DNA of 64,000 bases. Origin: Pseudohongiella sp. GTDB taxonomy: Bacteria > Pseudomonadota > Gammaproteobacteria > Pseudomonadales > Pseudohongiellaceae. The notes beneath the pieces were generated by a model. That model was not told where the DNA came from. It saw only the letters and a list, made by a program, of their open reading frames with translations, and made no database searches. Shown here piece after piece: positions 31,355 through 40,683 of this stretch (position 1 is its first letter; the number at the start of each line of letters is the position of its first letter). The DNA is taken from positions 1 to 64,000 of the forward strand of contig NZ_DRFV01000006.1 in assembly GCF_011050365.1 (NCBI RefSeq), read 5' to 3'. Made by a program: the position numbers and the translations under genes.

Positions 31355-33214
31355 TCACTCCTCGCCTTGTTCTTCTGCAACGCCAAGCCAGTCTACACGC
31401 ATACCGCGCACCTGCTCGCTGACATCGTCATCAACTTCAATCTCGTGGTCGCCGCGCACCGGATTCAGTGTCACCGGTACGGTTTTCAGCAGGCCATCGC
31501 GAAACAGCGAGAACTCAACCTCATCGCCGGGGCTGTAGCGCCGGAGCAGGGCATTCAGGTTGCTGCCAATGCGGGCCCCATCCAGTGCCATCAGTTCGTC
31601 GCCGGCATTGATACCGGCGCGCCATGCTGCGCCATTGAGACGGGGAGAAAACACCACCGGGGGATTGCCGCGCAGCGAGACATCCAGCGACACCTGCACC
31701 GGGTCTTCGCTGGTATCTTCACGATCCAGCCTCCAGCCTATTGATTGCAGTGCCTCGGTCAGCGGCAATGGTTGGGTGTCGTATACCCAGCCGTCCAGTT
31801 GTTCGGCGAGCGCGTCACCACCGGCAGCTGCCAGGCGCTCGCGGAAATCGGCATAAGTAAAACCGCCGCCGCCCAGCGGAAAGTCGTCATACAGCGACGT
31901 CATGACGGTATCCAGGCTGCGGTCGCCGTCACTCGTGCGGCGGATTTCCAGATCCAGCACCAGCCCCAGCAGTCCGCCCTGACTGTAAAACGACACCGTT
32001 CGGTTGGGTTTGTCCGGCGCCCGGTCGGCGCCGCGGTGAAAGCCTTTGGTCCAGGCCTCGAGGCTGGCACGGGCCAACGTGTCCTGGTTGTAGCCGGGGG
32101 CATCCACCACACTGCTGATGGCATCGGCAAGCTGATCACGGTAATCATCCACGGGGACCAGGCCTGCACGAACAGGTAGCAATTGATCGTAATAGCTGGT
32201 CAGGCCCTCTGCGACCCAGAGTAGTTCCGTGTAATTGATGTTCTGGTAGTCATATCGGTCGATCGCTGCCGGCCGGAAGCGCTTGACGTTCCAGGTGTGG
32301 AAAAATTCATGGGCCATGAGCCCCAGAAAACTCTGCCAGCGTTCGTCGTCCCAGAACGCGCGCGGGTCGGTATGGACGAGCGTGCTGTTGTAATATTCCG
32401 TACCCCCACCCAGGCCGTCGCCGCTGTGCAGCATGAAGAGGTAATAATCCGTCGGCAGGCCCGTGTTTGAGGCGGCGAATACCTCAGCAGTGGCGGTCAC
32501 GAGAGCACTCATGTCATTGGCCAGACGCTCTTCATCGCCATCCCAGATGCCGTGAATCAGAAAATCGACAGTCATGCCAGCCGCTTCAAAAGTGACCAGG
32601 TCGAAGGTTCCTGCTTCAATCGGTGAGTCCACCAGACGGTCATAATGTGGCGCCACAAAGCGACCCGGATCCGGTTGTTCCATGCCGCTGGCTGCCTGCC
32701 AGTCAGCCGGCAGAGCGATGGAGACTTCTATGGGCTGGCCGCGAAACTCGTCAGCATAAACAAACACAGCGGCCGGATTGAGAAATGCGTGATCAGCATC
32801 GACGTGGCGAGTGCGGTCGGTCAGGCTGTTTGCATATACGCGGTAGCGAACCACAACGTCGCCTGCGCCCGAATCGGGCCTGGTTACCCGCCAGGAAGAC
32901 TTTGCGGTCTGCTCGAAAGCCAGGGCCTCGCCATTTTCATCACTTACCTCCATGCCGGAAACAGTGCCAACGAAGTCCAGCACCAGATAAAGACCGGAGC
33001 GCCAGACGGGCAGGTGAAAATCCAGCGTGTCTCCCGTTGCGTCGCTGAATCGTGCTTCGATGGTGACCTGTTGCATGGCGCGCTCTGACAGGTCGACCCG
33101 GTAGCTGGTTTCAGCGGCGTTCGCTGCCCAGCTCAGGCAAATCAGTACTGCCGACAACAGGGCTGCTGTCAGGGTATGGCGGCCCGGGCCGACATGTGCT
33201 TGCTTAACTCTCAT
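31355..33214 (-). CDS. Exported M61-family metallopeptidase with PDZ domain
   Basis: A 619-residue protein with a signal peptide (LTAALLSAVLICLSWAANA). An N-terminal beta domain is followed by the zinc motif MAHEFFHTWNVKRFRP (about residue 300) and the third ligand region LLWVAEGLTSYYDQL, the hallmark of M61 glycyl aminopeptidases. A C-terminal PDZ domain (AGINAGDELMALDGARI) follows. The location should be the periplasm, where it would trim peptides with N-terminal Gly or Ala. It is transcribed leftward and stands alone. Confidence 0.93.
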   Translation of the reverse strand: MRVKQAHVGPGRHTLTAALLSAVLICLSWAANAAETSYRVDLSERAMQQVTIEARFSDATGDTLDFHLPVWRSGLYLVLDFVGTVSGMEVSDENGEALAFEQTAKSSWRVTRPDSGAGDVVVRYRVYANSLTDRTRHVDADHAFLNPAAVFVYADEFRGQPIEVSIALPADWQAASGMEQPDPGRFVAPHYDRLVDSPIEAGTFDLVTFEAAGMTVDFLIHGIWDGDEERLANDMSALVTATAEVFAASNTGLPTDYYLFMLHSGDGLGGGTEYYNSTLVHTDPRAFWDDERWQSFLGLMAHEFFHTWNVKRFRPAAIDRYDYQNINYTELLWVAEGLTSYYDQLLPVRAGLVPVDDYRDQLADAISSVVDAPGYNQDTLARASLEAWTKGFHRGADRAPDKPNRTVSFYSQGGLLGLVLDLEIRRTSDGDRSLDTVMTSLYDDFPLGGGGFTYADFRERLAAAGGDALAEQLDGWVYDTQPLPLTEALQSIGWRLDREDTSEDPVQVSLDVSLRGNPPVVFSPRLNGAAWRAGINAGDELMALDGARIGSNLNALLRRYSPGDEVEFSLFRDGLLKTVPVTLNPVRGDHEIEVDDDVSEQVRGMRVDWLGVAEEQGEE

Positions 33215-33406
33215 AAACTATCCTCCACAGTACATGAAGGATAACCGAAAACCTGCTCTTGATACACGGTCCCATTGTCAGTGCGCACTCAATGCCGACG
33301 TTGGTATCAGGTTGAACCGAGTGCTTTCCAGCAAGGTTGTTTAGCCACGGATGTAACAATTTTCCGCAATCGGACACAGTTGTTGCTGCACCGCGGACGA
33401 AAAGCG

Positions 33407-34075
33407 CTATAGATTCAGGTGCCCTGTCTTGACATAAATCAGAGCGCCATCGTCTTTTGTGAAAGGTTGATGCTGACTTAGATGGGGGCTGCGCAACCAG
33501 GAGCCTTTGGGATAACTGCCGTACTCATCGTGAAAGGTGCCTTCGATGACAAAAATCTCCTCACCGCCCCAATGTCGATGGCTGCTGAATTGCGTATTGG
33601 GTGCCCACCTGACCAGTGCAACGTGCTCACCTTCAAATTCATGCAATGGCATGACTGTCAGCCCAGCAACAAGACCCTGATGCCATGGTTCCTTATCAGT
33701 GTTAATCACTTTCTGCTCTTTGTCTGCTGCGCTGAACTGGTGCAACTTGACAAAAATTGTCGCGCCATCTTTGCCGATTTTGGGTGTGTGTGACGTCCCG
33801 ATGGGGTTGCGTACATAGCTTCCTTCCGGATAGTCCTGATGTTCATCCGAGAAAACGCCTTGCAGCACAAAAAACTCTTCACCTCCTGAATGATGGTGCG
33901 CCGAGAATTCACTGAATGGAGCGTACCTCACAATTGATGTGGCTCTGGCAATCTCATCCCCGATTCTATCAAGCATCATGCGCTCCACATTGGGCATTGG
34001 GGAGTCGACCCACCGGTAGTCTTCTGGTCGAATCACGATACGCTGATCAAAATCAGCGTTTATACAGGTCGTCAT
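33407..34075 (-). CDS. Double-cupin protein, ChrR-like cupin family
   Basis: A 222-residue protein with two related cupin modules. Each has the H-x-H, E and later H pattern: FSAHHHSGGEEFFVLQGVFSDEHQDYPEGSYVRNP and FSSHRHWGGEEIFVIEGTFHDEYGSYPKGSWLRSP. This is the ChrR cupin type that binds zinc or another metal, but the N-terminal anti-sigma domain of ChrR is absent. Such free-standing proteins are often annotated as cupin or anti-sigma-like; the actual activity is unknown. Confidence 0.85.
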   Translation of the reverse strand: MTTCINADFDQRIVIRPEDYRWVDSPMPNVERMMLDRIGDEIARATSIVRYAPFSEFSAHHHSGGEEFFVLQGVFSDEHQDYPEGSYVRNPIGTSHTPKIGKDGATIFVKLHQFSAADKEQKVINTDKEPWHQGLVAGLTVMPLHEFEGEHVALVRWAPNTQFSSHRHWGGEEIFVIEGTFHDEYGSYPKGSWLRSPHLSQHQPFTKDDGALIYVKTGHLNL

Positions 34076-34496
34076 GTATGTGCCTCAGAGATGAACATTT
34101 CATAAATACAGAATAGTACACAGAGCAGAATCTACTTGAGCAGTGTCATCTGCTGAACCCGCTTCATGGTCCGGTCGGAAGTGGTGCCCATGGCAGTAGC
34201 TGTGCCGTTAGCATCATCGCCTTAAATGGTTGCGGACATTTGATACCGCGCTAAGTGGGCAGGCTCGGAAATCCCGTCCAGAGCATGGGCGCAGCCGGAT
34301 TCTACTCCTTTAACAGGGCGATGAACAACGTAATCAAGGCGGTCAGATCGAGCAATTCCGGTCTCTTGATGGTACTGTTAATTGAGGGCTGGGTTTTACA
34401 GCCAAGTCATCAAGAGATGTATTTTCCGATATAAAACCAAAGCCCTCGGTAATGGTGCAGAACTGCATTACCCGGATGCACCGAAGGAGATAATCT
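34076..34496. other. Intergenic stretch, no clear gene
   Basis: No complete gene is seen. On the - strand, 34134-34220 reads as a protein-like tail (DDANGTATAMGTTSDRTMKRV) with a stop upstream in the same frame, so a decayed gene is possible. An A+T-rich region and GGAG before 34497 serve the next gene. Confidence 0.3.
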
Positions 34497-34838
34497 ATGT
34501 TGCTCAAATTTTACAGTGAGGAGTCGGCCGGTTTTGTCATGCTTGATAGTGCCGCCGATCAATTGCTTACCATGATGGGCCAAGGTGGCAGCAAGAAAGG
34601 GGCCGTCAGTGGTGAAACGCTGACCGCTGCACTGGATCGCCTGACTTCAGCAATTGCGCACGAGCAGGACAAACCGGCCAGCGATAACCCTGATGAAAAA
34701 GCAGGATATGACGACCGGGATGATGAGGACAGTGATGAGCCGGAAGATGTGCCCCTGTCAGCTCGTGCCGCACCGCTGATCGCAATGCTACGGCGAGCCA
34801 GCGATGCCGACGGCTACGTGATGTGGCGTCCGGAGTGA
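34497..34838 (+). CDS. DUF1840 protein
   Basis: A 113-residue protein. LLKFYSEESAGFVMLDSAADQLLTMMGQ, then GAVSGETLTAALDRLTSAI, match DUF1840, small cytoplasmic proteins of unknown role in Proteobacteria. An acidic linker (DDRDDEDSDEPEDVP) separates a C-terminal segment LSARAAPLIAMLRRASDADGYVMW, also typical. A purine-rich GAAGGAGAT precedes the ATG. Confidence 0.85.
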   Translation: MLLKFYSEESAGFVMLDSAADQLLTMMGQGGSKKGAVSGETLTAALDRLTSAIAHEQDKPASDNPDEKAGYDDRDDEDSDEPEDVPLSARAAPLIAMLRRASDADGYVMWRPE

Positions 34839-35091
34839 CGCTGGCACTGGTTGAAGACACCCTGTTTGGTCATGACAGGTCTGAGCGTATACCTGAGACG
34901 GGCCAGCTGTGCGAACCAAACATAACTGCCAGCTAGAAACGGAGGCAAACTCACCCGCTGGCGGGTGGTTCGCCTCGCTCACTTTTACCAAAAGTGACGC
35001 CATTGCATTGAACCCTTTAAGCAGAGTATTTATATGTTTCCCGGTTGCAAAATTTGCGTAAAGGAACCAGCCTTAAGAAAAGGAAAAAAAG

Positions 35092-35682
35092 ATGGGAATC
35101 TCACAATCGCAACTATTGCTGTTATCAAGCCTGGCCATTTTATCGGCCTTGAATACAGCCGAAGCAGACCAAAATTCAGATTCGGGGATCTATGTTAGTG
35201 GGAGTTTAGGTCAGAACTGGATCCAGTCCGGTATTCCGGAAGAAAGTACAACAATTCTTAAAGCAGCAGTCGGATGGCAATTCAATCCCAATATTGGCGT
35301 TGAACTAAGCTACAACGACTTCGGTGAATTTCCCGGTCCTACACCGGTCTTTTCCAACTTTGACCTTACGGGTGTTGCAGTTGCAGCGATCGGGTATCTC
35401 CCCATTTCAGAAAGTGTCGCCCTCTTTGCTAAAGCGGGGCAGGTCTGGTGGTCTGCGGATTCCTCATTTTTCTTTTTTGGTAGAAACTCTGGAATTAACC
35501 AAACCGGAACTTTAAGTTTCAGTGAGTCAGACACTATGTTGGGTATTGGCGCAAGTTATGAACTGACCCAACAGTTGGAGCTCGATCTGGAGTACAACTA
35601 CTACAAATTCAATTTTTCCGATTATCCAAATTTTACCAATAAGAACTCAGCTATAGTTTTATCCTTGAAGCGGGAGTTGTAG
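35092..35682 (+). CDS. Small outer-membrane beta-barrel protein (OmpA-like barrel)
   Basis: A 196-residue protein with a signal peptide (LLLLSSLAILSALNTAEA) and eight alternating amphipathic strands: GIYVSGSLGQNW, LKAAVGWQFNPNIGVELSYNDFG, AIGYLPISESVALFAKAGQVWW, DTMLGIGASYELTQQLELDLEYNYYKF, with the final strand NSAIVLSLKREL. This is the OmpA/OmpW-type 8-strand barrel without the periplasmic peptidoglycan domain. Specific function not predictable. Confidence 0.85.
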   Translation: MGISQSQLLLLSSLAILSALNTAEADQNSDSGIYVSGSLGQNWIQSGIPEESTTILKAAVGWQFNPNIGVELSYNDFGEFPGPTPVFSNFDLTGVAVAAIGYLPISESVALFAKAGQVWWSADSSFFFFGRNSGINQTGTLSFSESDTMLGIGASYELTQQLELDLEYNYYKFNFSDYPNFTNKNSAIVLSLKREL

Positions 35683-35978
35683 GTATTAAAAAAGCAGCCA
35701 AATCAGGCGCTTTGGCAGTGAGAAATTGCTTAAAGATAACGAAGGACGACATTCCGTGTTCGAGCGTTTTCGGAGTAGATGCTTCGAATAAACCGGGGGA
35801 AGGGTGATTTTTTGCTTTCTGTACTCCGGCCTGTTTGAGTGCTCAAAATTTGCTAGTGTGAAATTCTTGACTACTATACTATTTTACTTCATCGTCTCTA
35901 TTTATCATTTTACGAAGCACTTGTTGATCGAAAACCGTTGCCAGCCATTAACGTAACAAGAAAAAAGCCAGGGACAGA

Positions 35979-38519
35979 GTGCGTTGTATGAATCATAAAG
36001 TCAGGCAAGCCATAGCGGATCTATTTGAACTTGCTGCCAGCACCAGCAGCAACAAGTGGCTTGCCCTGGTATTGGATGAGTCGCTTGAGCCAGTCATACA
36101 TACACCTGCCGACAAAGCAGAAATCATATCCTATCTGCAAGCTGCCGGAGAACTGATCGACAGGAGATCGAGAGAGCTTATCAAGGTTGAATTACAGGAG
36201 ACTGTAGCCGTATTGAACGGCGAGACCTCCCGATCCACCTTCAAGGTAGCCAGGACGCTTAGAATTGTTAATTTATTCAATGGTAAGGGAGACCATCAGG
36301 GGCTAATGGTTGCGCTTAGCGTTACGCCGGAACAGACCGATGATCTGAAAGATGACGCGCTGCCGCGCATTGCCCAACTGGCAGAACAGTTTATCTCCGC
36401 CGGTGTGTTGGAAGATCAAAGCCAGCAAGCGATCGAACATAGCTTCAATATCAACCGCGCAATCCTTAACACCCTCTATGATGCGGTTGTCATGACGGAT
36501 CTTGAAGGGCGTATTCAAAGTGTGAACCCTGCATTGGTAAACATGTTCGGGTACCCTGAAAACGAATTGATCGGTGAATCCATCACCAGGCTCATGCCGC
36601 CGGAAGTCGCACACCATCACTCTGGCTACATGCATGCCTATGCTGAAGGGAAAACGCCAGGAAAAATCATGGGCAATATGCGCGCAGTACAGGGTCTCAA
36701 GGCGGACGGCACGCGCTTTACCCTGCAGATTGCCGTTACAGAAGCCCGTGTCGGGTCTGAGCGCTTGCTAGTCGCGGCATTGCAGGACATTACAGAAAGC
36801 GAAGAAATCAGACTGGACCTGAAGCGCTTCCGCATGACACTCGACAGTACGCTGGATTGTGTTTTTATGTTTGATGCTCAGACACTCCGGTTTTTCTATG
36901 TGAATCAAGGCGCGGTTGACCAGCTTGGCTACACCCCCACCGAGCTTCTTGAACTACACCCTTACGATGTGAAGCCGCTCTATAGCGAATCCGAATTCAG
37001 ACAGATGATAGCGCCTCTGCTGAATGGTGAGATCCGCCGGTTGAATTTTCAGACAGTTCACCGCCACAAAAACGGCCACGACTTGCCAGTGGATGTCGCC
37101 ATACAGTACGTCAAAATGGAGAACGAGCCCGCCCGCTTTATTGCCATTGTCAGGGATATAACGCAACAGCAGCAGTACAAGGAAGAGATCGAGCACCTGG
37201 CATACTTCGATCCGCTGACCAACCTGCCCAATCGCAGTCAAATAGCCCTAACACTGGAGAGATGCCTGCACAAATGCGCAGAGAGCGGCTATTTTGGCGC
37301 CTTGATGTTGACCGACCTGGACGATTTCAAGACCATAAACGATACACTTGGTCATCGCGATGGTGATCAATTGTTGGTTGAAATCTCTGACCGATTTGCC
37401 AACGTCCTGGGAGACCGTCATTCGATCTCAAGATTGGGCGGTGATGAATTCCTGGTGGTTATCAATACCTGTCACCGGGACTACAACGCAGCGTTTGAAC
37501 AAGTCAGTCACATGGCTGAGCAACTTCTGGCAGCGGCTGCGCTGCCCACCGCCACTCTGGGCGAGGCCCCGTCCATATCGACGAGTCTCGGCTTCGTGCT
37601 GTTCAACGATGATTCCATCAGCGCCAGCGAGTTGATGAGAATGGCCGATATTGCGATGTACGACGCCAAAAAGAAGGGGAAAAATCATGTCAGTCTTTTT
37701 GACAACATCATGCAAAAAGAGCTGGTTGAAGAGCATCAGCTCACTGCAGACCTGAAAAGGGCCCTGGCGGCAGAAAATGAAATCGTCCCGTGGTTCCAGC
37801 CCAAGGTGGATCGGGACGGCCGGTTTATCGGATTTGAAGCACTGGCCCGGTGGCACCATCCGGAACGCGGACTACTCAACCCCATCAGTTTTATCGGACT
37901 GGCGGAAAAGAAGAACCTGATCGTGCCACTGAGCGATCAGATACTGATAAAAACCTGCCGGCAAATGAGTCGCTGGCGCGAGCAGTTCTCCATCGAAGAC
38001 TGGACCGTGTCGGTGAATATCAGCCAGAGCCAGTTGGCGATGTGTAATTTCCCCGACAAAATAGCCAGGGCGCTGGCTGAAACCGGGCTGCCAGCATCGG
38101 CATTGATGCTTGAAGTGACGGAAAGTGTCATTGCAGAAAGTATAGAGGCCAGTGTTCAGCAAATGGGTCGACTTCGGTCCATGGGTGTACGTTTTTCCCT
38201 GGACGACTTCGGTACCGGGTATTCATCTTTATCCTACATTCGACAGCTTCCGATTGATGAACTGAAAATAGACAGAAGTTTTGTGAACACGTTATTGAGC
38301 GACCCGGAAACCCATTCGATAGTAAAAGTCATTCTGTCATTGGCAGACGCGCTGAAACTGGATGTTATCGCGGAGGGCATCGAACACGAAGAGCAGTGGC
38401 AGGTCCTGCAAGGTCTGGGTTGCTCAGGATTCCAGGGCTACTTTTTCAGCCACCCCCAGCCACCCGAAGTCATCCTCGAAAAGCTGCAGTCCAGCTACCA
38501 GTCTGCTTCTGCCGATTGA
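35979..38519 (+). CDS. PAS-PAS-GGDEF-EAL cyclic-di-GMP enzyme
   Basis: An 846-residue soluble protein. After an N-terminal region without recognised domain (1-160), two PAS domains follow (ILNTLYDAVVMTDLEGRIQSVNPA; TLDSTLDCVFMFDAQTLRFFYVN), each ending in a DIT motif, then GGDEF intact at 487-491 and EAL intact at 620-622 with DDFGTGYSS and IAEGIE. Dual synthesis and hydrolysis of c-di-GMP is possible. GTG 35979 and ATG 35988 are both plausible starts; AGGGA is nearer the GTG. Third GGDEF-EAL gene in the window. Confidence 0.9.
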   Translation: MRCMNHKVRQAIADLFELAASTSSNKWLALVLDESLEPVIHTPADKAEIISYLQAAGELIDRRSRELIKVELQETVAVLNGETSRSTFKVARTLRIVNLFNGKGDHQGLMVALSVTPEQTDDLKDDALPRIAQLAEQFISAGVLEDQSQQAIEHSFNINRAILNTLYDAVVMTDLEGRIQSVNPALVNMFGYPENELIGESITRLMPPEVAHHHSGYMHAYAEGKTPGKIMGNMRAVQGLKADGTRFTLQIAVTEARVGSERLLVAALQDITESEEIRLDLKRFRMTLDSTLDCVFMFDAQTLRFFYVNQGAVDQLGYTPTELLELHPYDVKPLYSESEFRQMIAPLLNGEIRRLNFQTVHRHKNGHDLPVDVAIQYVKMENEPARFIAIVRDITQQQQYKEEIEHLAYFDPLTNLPNRSQIALTLERCLHKCAESGYFGALMLTDLDDFKTINDTLGHRDGDQLLVEISDRFANVLGDRHSISRLGGDEFLVVINTCHRDYNAAFEQVSHMAEQLLAAAALPTATLGEAPSISTSLGFVLFNDDSISASELMRMADIAMYDAKKKGKNHVSLFDNIMQKELVEEHQLTADLKRALAAENEIVPWFQPKVDRDGRFIGFEALARWHHPERGLLNPISFIGLAEKKNLIVPLSDQILIKTCRQMSRWREQFSIEDWTVSVNISQSQLAMCNFPDKIARALAETGLPASALMLEVTESVIAESIEASVQQMGRLRSMGVRFSLDDFGTGYSSLSYIRQLPIDELKIDRSFVNTLLSDPETHSIVKVILSLADALKLDVIAEGIEHEEQWQVLQGLGCSGFQGYFFSHPQPPEVILEKLQSSYQSASAD

Positions 38520-38729
38520 CGATATAGCGTCTATCCTGGATAACGTCTCCCTGATGACCAAAGTCACAGCACTTACGATGGTTTCGATGCGGCACTGGTC
38601 GTCCATACACCCTTGATATTCGTTTTAAGGCCCTTTACCCTATTATTAAGGCTGATGACATACTGACTTTTATATCAGCCTTGGCAATTCATGGATGTAA
38701 CAAACATCCAGATGGAAAGGAGTAGTCAT

Positions 38730-39107
38730 ATGAGTACAACCATTCCAGTAAAATCGATGCTTGCGGCGTTTTTGGCTGCCACATTCGCCATGCCCCTGGC
38801 TGCACAGCCGCCGTTGACGCAGTCATACCTGGAGTATCGGGGACGTATGCAATCTGACGCGGATGAATTCCTGTTTTTTGAAGATGACCGAAAACAGGTC
38901 GTGTCCTACAACAGCGATCGCGTTGTCAGGGTGTGCACCAAAGACAGCCCGCTGGTGACACCGATGCGAATCGAATTTGACGATAAAATGGCCATGCTGG
39001 CCCCTGGCGACTGTATCCGGGTTGAAGCCATGGAGGTTTATCTGGAACCTTCTGAGACACTCCAGCGCAATACCTTTTTAGAGGTTGAAGTCGATACTCT
39101 TAACTGA
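38730..39107 (+). CDS. Small exported protein of unknown function
   Basis: A 125-residue protein with a clear signal peptide (VKSMLAAFLAATFAMPLAAQ) and a compact mature part with two cysteines (VVRVCTKDSP; PGDCIRVE) likely to form a disulfide. ATG 38730 is chosen because GGAAAGGAG lies 8 bases upstream; an upstream in-frame ATG has no such site. No family recognised. A terminator follows. Confidence 0.75.
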   Translation: MSTTIPVKSMLAAFLAATFAMPLAAQPPLTQSYLEYRGRMQSDADEFLFFEDDRKQVVSYNSDRVVRVCTKDSPLVTPMRIEFDDKMAMLAPGDCIRVEAMEVYLEPSETLQRNTFLEVEVDTLN

Positions 39108-39142
39108 CATTGTATCGCCATTAATTACAGATGATTAGTATT

Positions 39143-39177
39143 AAAAAGCTCTCGCTTGTTTGCGGGAGCTTTTTTTA
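39143..39177 (+). terminator. Rho-independent terminator
   Basis: AAAAAGCTCTCGC and GCGGGAGCTTTTTTT form a stem around TTGTTT with one G-T pair and a T run. It lies 36 bases after the stop of the small exported protein. Confidence 0.88.
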
Positions 39178-39216
39178 TGTCTGGTCTATATCGGTCAATC
39201 TAATACGGAGCAATGA

Positions 39217-40335
39217 ATGCCAAATCACAAACGCTTCCGTCGCTACCCAGCAACCCTGCGCCGGGGGCTGCGCATACTCGCAGCGCCGGTAAAGGGCGAT
39301 AATGGCCGTGGAGGGTTTTTCATCCAGCCGTATCGTGGTTATGGCTCACGCGACCGGGTATTCCTGATGGGCCGAGTGTTTCGTCAGCCGGGTTTCGGCG
39401 CGGGCATAAAAGAAGATTCGCTGCGCCGTGACCTGCTGGACCTGGTGCGGCGGCTGTTGCGCAAGCCGGTCGCAGGAGGCCGGGTGAGAGTTCGCTACAA
39501 GGACACATCGGAAATTGTCGAGACTGACCGCCATGGCTTCTTCCGGCTTGATATGAGCTTGGGCGAGATACCCTCGGACGTAGAATGGCATGAGGTGGAG
39601 TTGTCTCTGGATCAGCCTGTCGACGAGCGTGCCACCACTACTGGTGAGTTTTTCACGCCTACCCACAGTGCCGGGTATGGTGTCATCAGCGACGTTGATG
39701 ACACCGTGGTTCATACCGGGGTGGCCAATTTCTTCAAGATGATGTGGCGCCTGTTTGCCCAGGGGGCGGATAGCCGGGTGGTTTTTGACGGCGTTCCGGA
39801 GCTCTACCGGGGCTTTCATGAAGGGCCTGAGGGCAACCAGGGGAATACGCTGGTTTATGTCTCCCGGGGCCCCTGGAGCATCTACCAGGTGTTGGTAGAA
39901 ATGTTTCGGCTGCACCGTATACCCAATGGACCCATTCTGATCCTGCGGGAGTGGGGTATGAAGCGTGGCAGTGTGCTGCCACGCCGGGCCCGTGACCATA
40001 AACTGGACGCCATTCGGCATGTTATGGAGCTGTATCATACGATGAATTTCGTGCTGGTGGGTGATTCCGGGCAACATGATCCGGAGATGTATACCCGAAT
40101 TCTGAGAGAGTATCCCGGCCGCATACTGGCCATCTACATACGCGATGTCAGTCGCAACCCCGAGCGCTCCAGTGCGATCGCGAAGCTGGCCGAGGAAGCC
40201 GGTGATAGCCGTTGCGACCTGGTTCTGAGCGACGACAACCGGGTACTGGCAGAGCATGCGGCGAAGCTCGGACTGATTTCTCAGGCTGCAGTGTCAGCTG
40301 TGCGCAATCGCGTAGTGACTGCGTCAAATGACTAG
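39217..40335 (+). CDS. App1-like phosphatase (DUF2183, HAD-type)
   Basis: A 372-residue protein with the App1 catalytic domain: YGVISDVDDTVVHTGV carries the DxDxT motif of HAD phosphatases, followed by LVYVSRGPWSIYQVL, RSVLPRRARDHKLDAI and FVLVGDSGQHDPEMY. Eukaryotic App1 is a phosphatidate phosphatase; bacterial homologues (DUF2183) are presumed lipid phosphatases. The N-terminal part contains a beta domain (VRVRYKDTSEIVETDRHGFFRLD). No leader peptide, so probably cytoplasmic or membrane-associated. Confidence 0.88.
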   Translation: MPNHKRFRRYPATLRRGLRILAAPVKGDNGRGGFFIQPYRGYGSRDRVFLMGRVFRQPGFGAGIKEDSLRRDLLDLVRRLLRKPVAGGRVRVRYKDTSEIVETDRHGFFRLDMSLGEIPSDVEWHEVELSLDQPVDERATTTGEFFTPTHSAGYGVISDVDDTVVHTGVANFFKMMWRLFAQGADSRVVFDGVPELYRGFHEGPEGNQGNTLVYVSRGPWSIYQVLVEMFRLHRIPNGPILILREWGMKRGSVLPRRARDHKLDAIRHVMELYHTMNFVLVGDSGQHDPEMYTRILREYPGRILAIYIRDVSRNPERSSAIAKLAEEAGDSRCDLVLSDDNRVLAEHAAKLGLISQAAVSAVRNRVVTASND

Positions 40336-40683
40336 ACGTGGATGTAACTGCCGACTTAAGGGCTCAACCTAATGGCAGTGTGTGTGACCAGCCCCTGAGC
40401 ACAGGTGAGGGCAATGATCAGCACTGCCACTGCGGACAGGATGCCCGCCATCAAAGGTAACAGCTCTCGGGTTACCCGGGGCTGAAAGCCCGTTGATAAA
40501 CAAATTCACTGCGCTGGCTACTCTTGCAGTTACCCGCCCTGAACGGTAGGGTGACCAATGGTGTATTGGATGGCGCTGCCTCGAGCAATGATATGTCGCT
40601 ACAAATTTGCTGGTGTTTGCTGCAACAAGATTCTCTGTCTGGATTAGGCAGGCACCAGACTCAAACTAAATTCAGGAGCATTT
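40336..40683. other. Intergenic stretch before the porin gene
   Basis: No gene is seen. A short hairpin CGGGGCTGAAAGCCCG lies near 40478-40493. The promoter of the porin-BCCT cluster should lie here; a regulator site could not be recognised. Confidence 0.3.

Noticed and set aside
34919-34998. attC-like sequence (ACATAAC, then GGTTCGCCTCGCTCACTTTTACC similar to attC 14) before the outer-membrane protein gene
   Set aside because: No GTTRRRY core follows and no complete palindrome could be paired; may be a remnant or chance similarity.
39346-40257. 303-codon - strand frame opposite the App1-like gene
   Set aside because: Shadow frame in G+C-rich coding DNA; the + strand frame carries the DxDxT catalytic motif.
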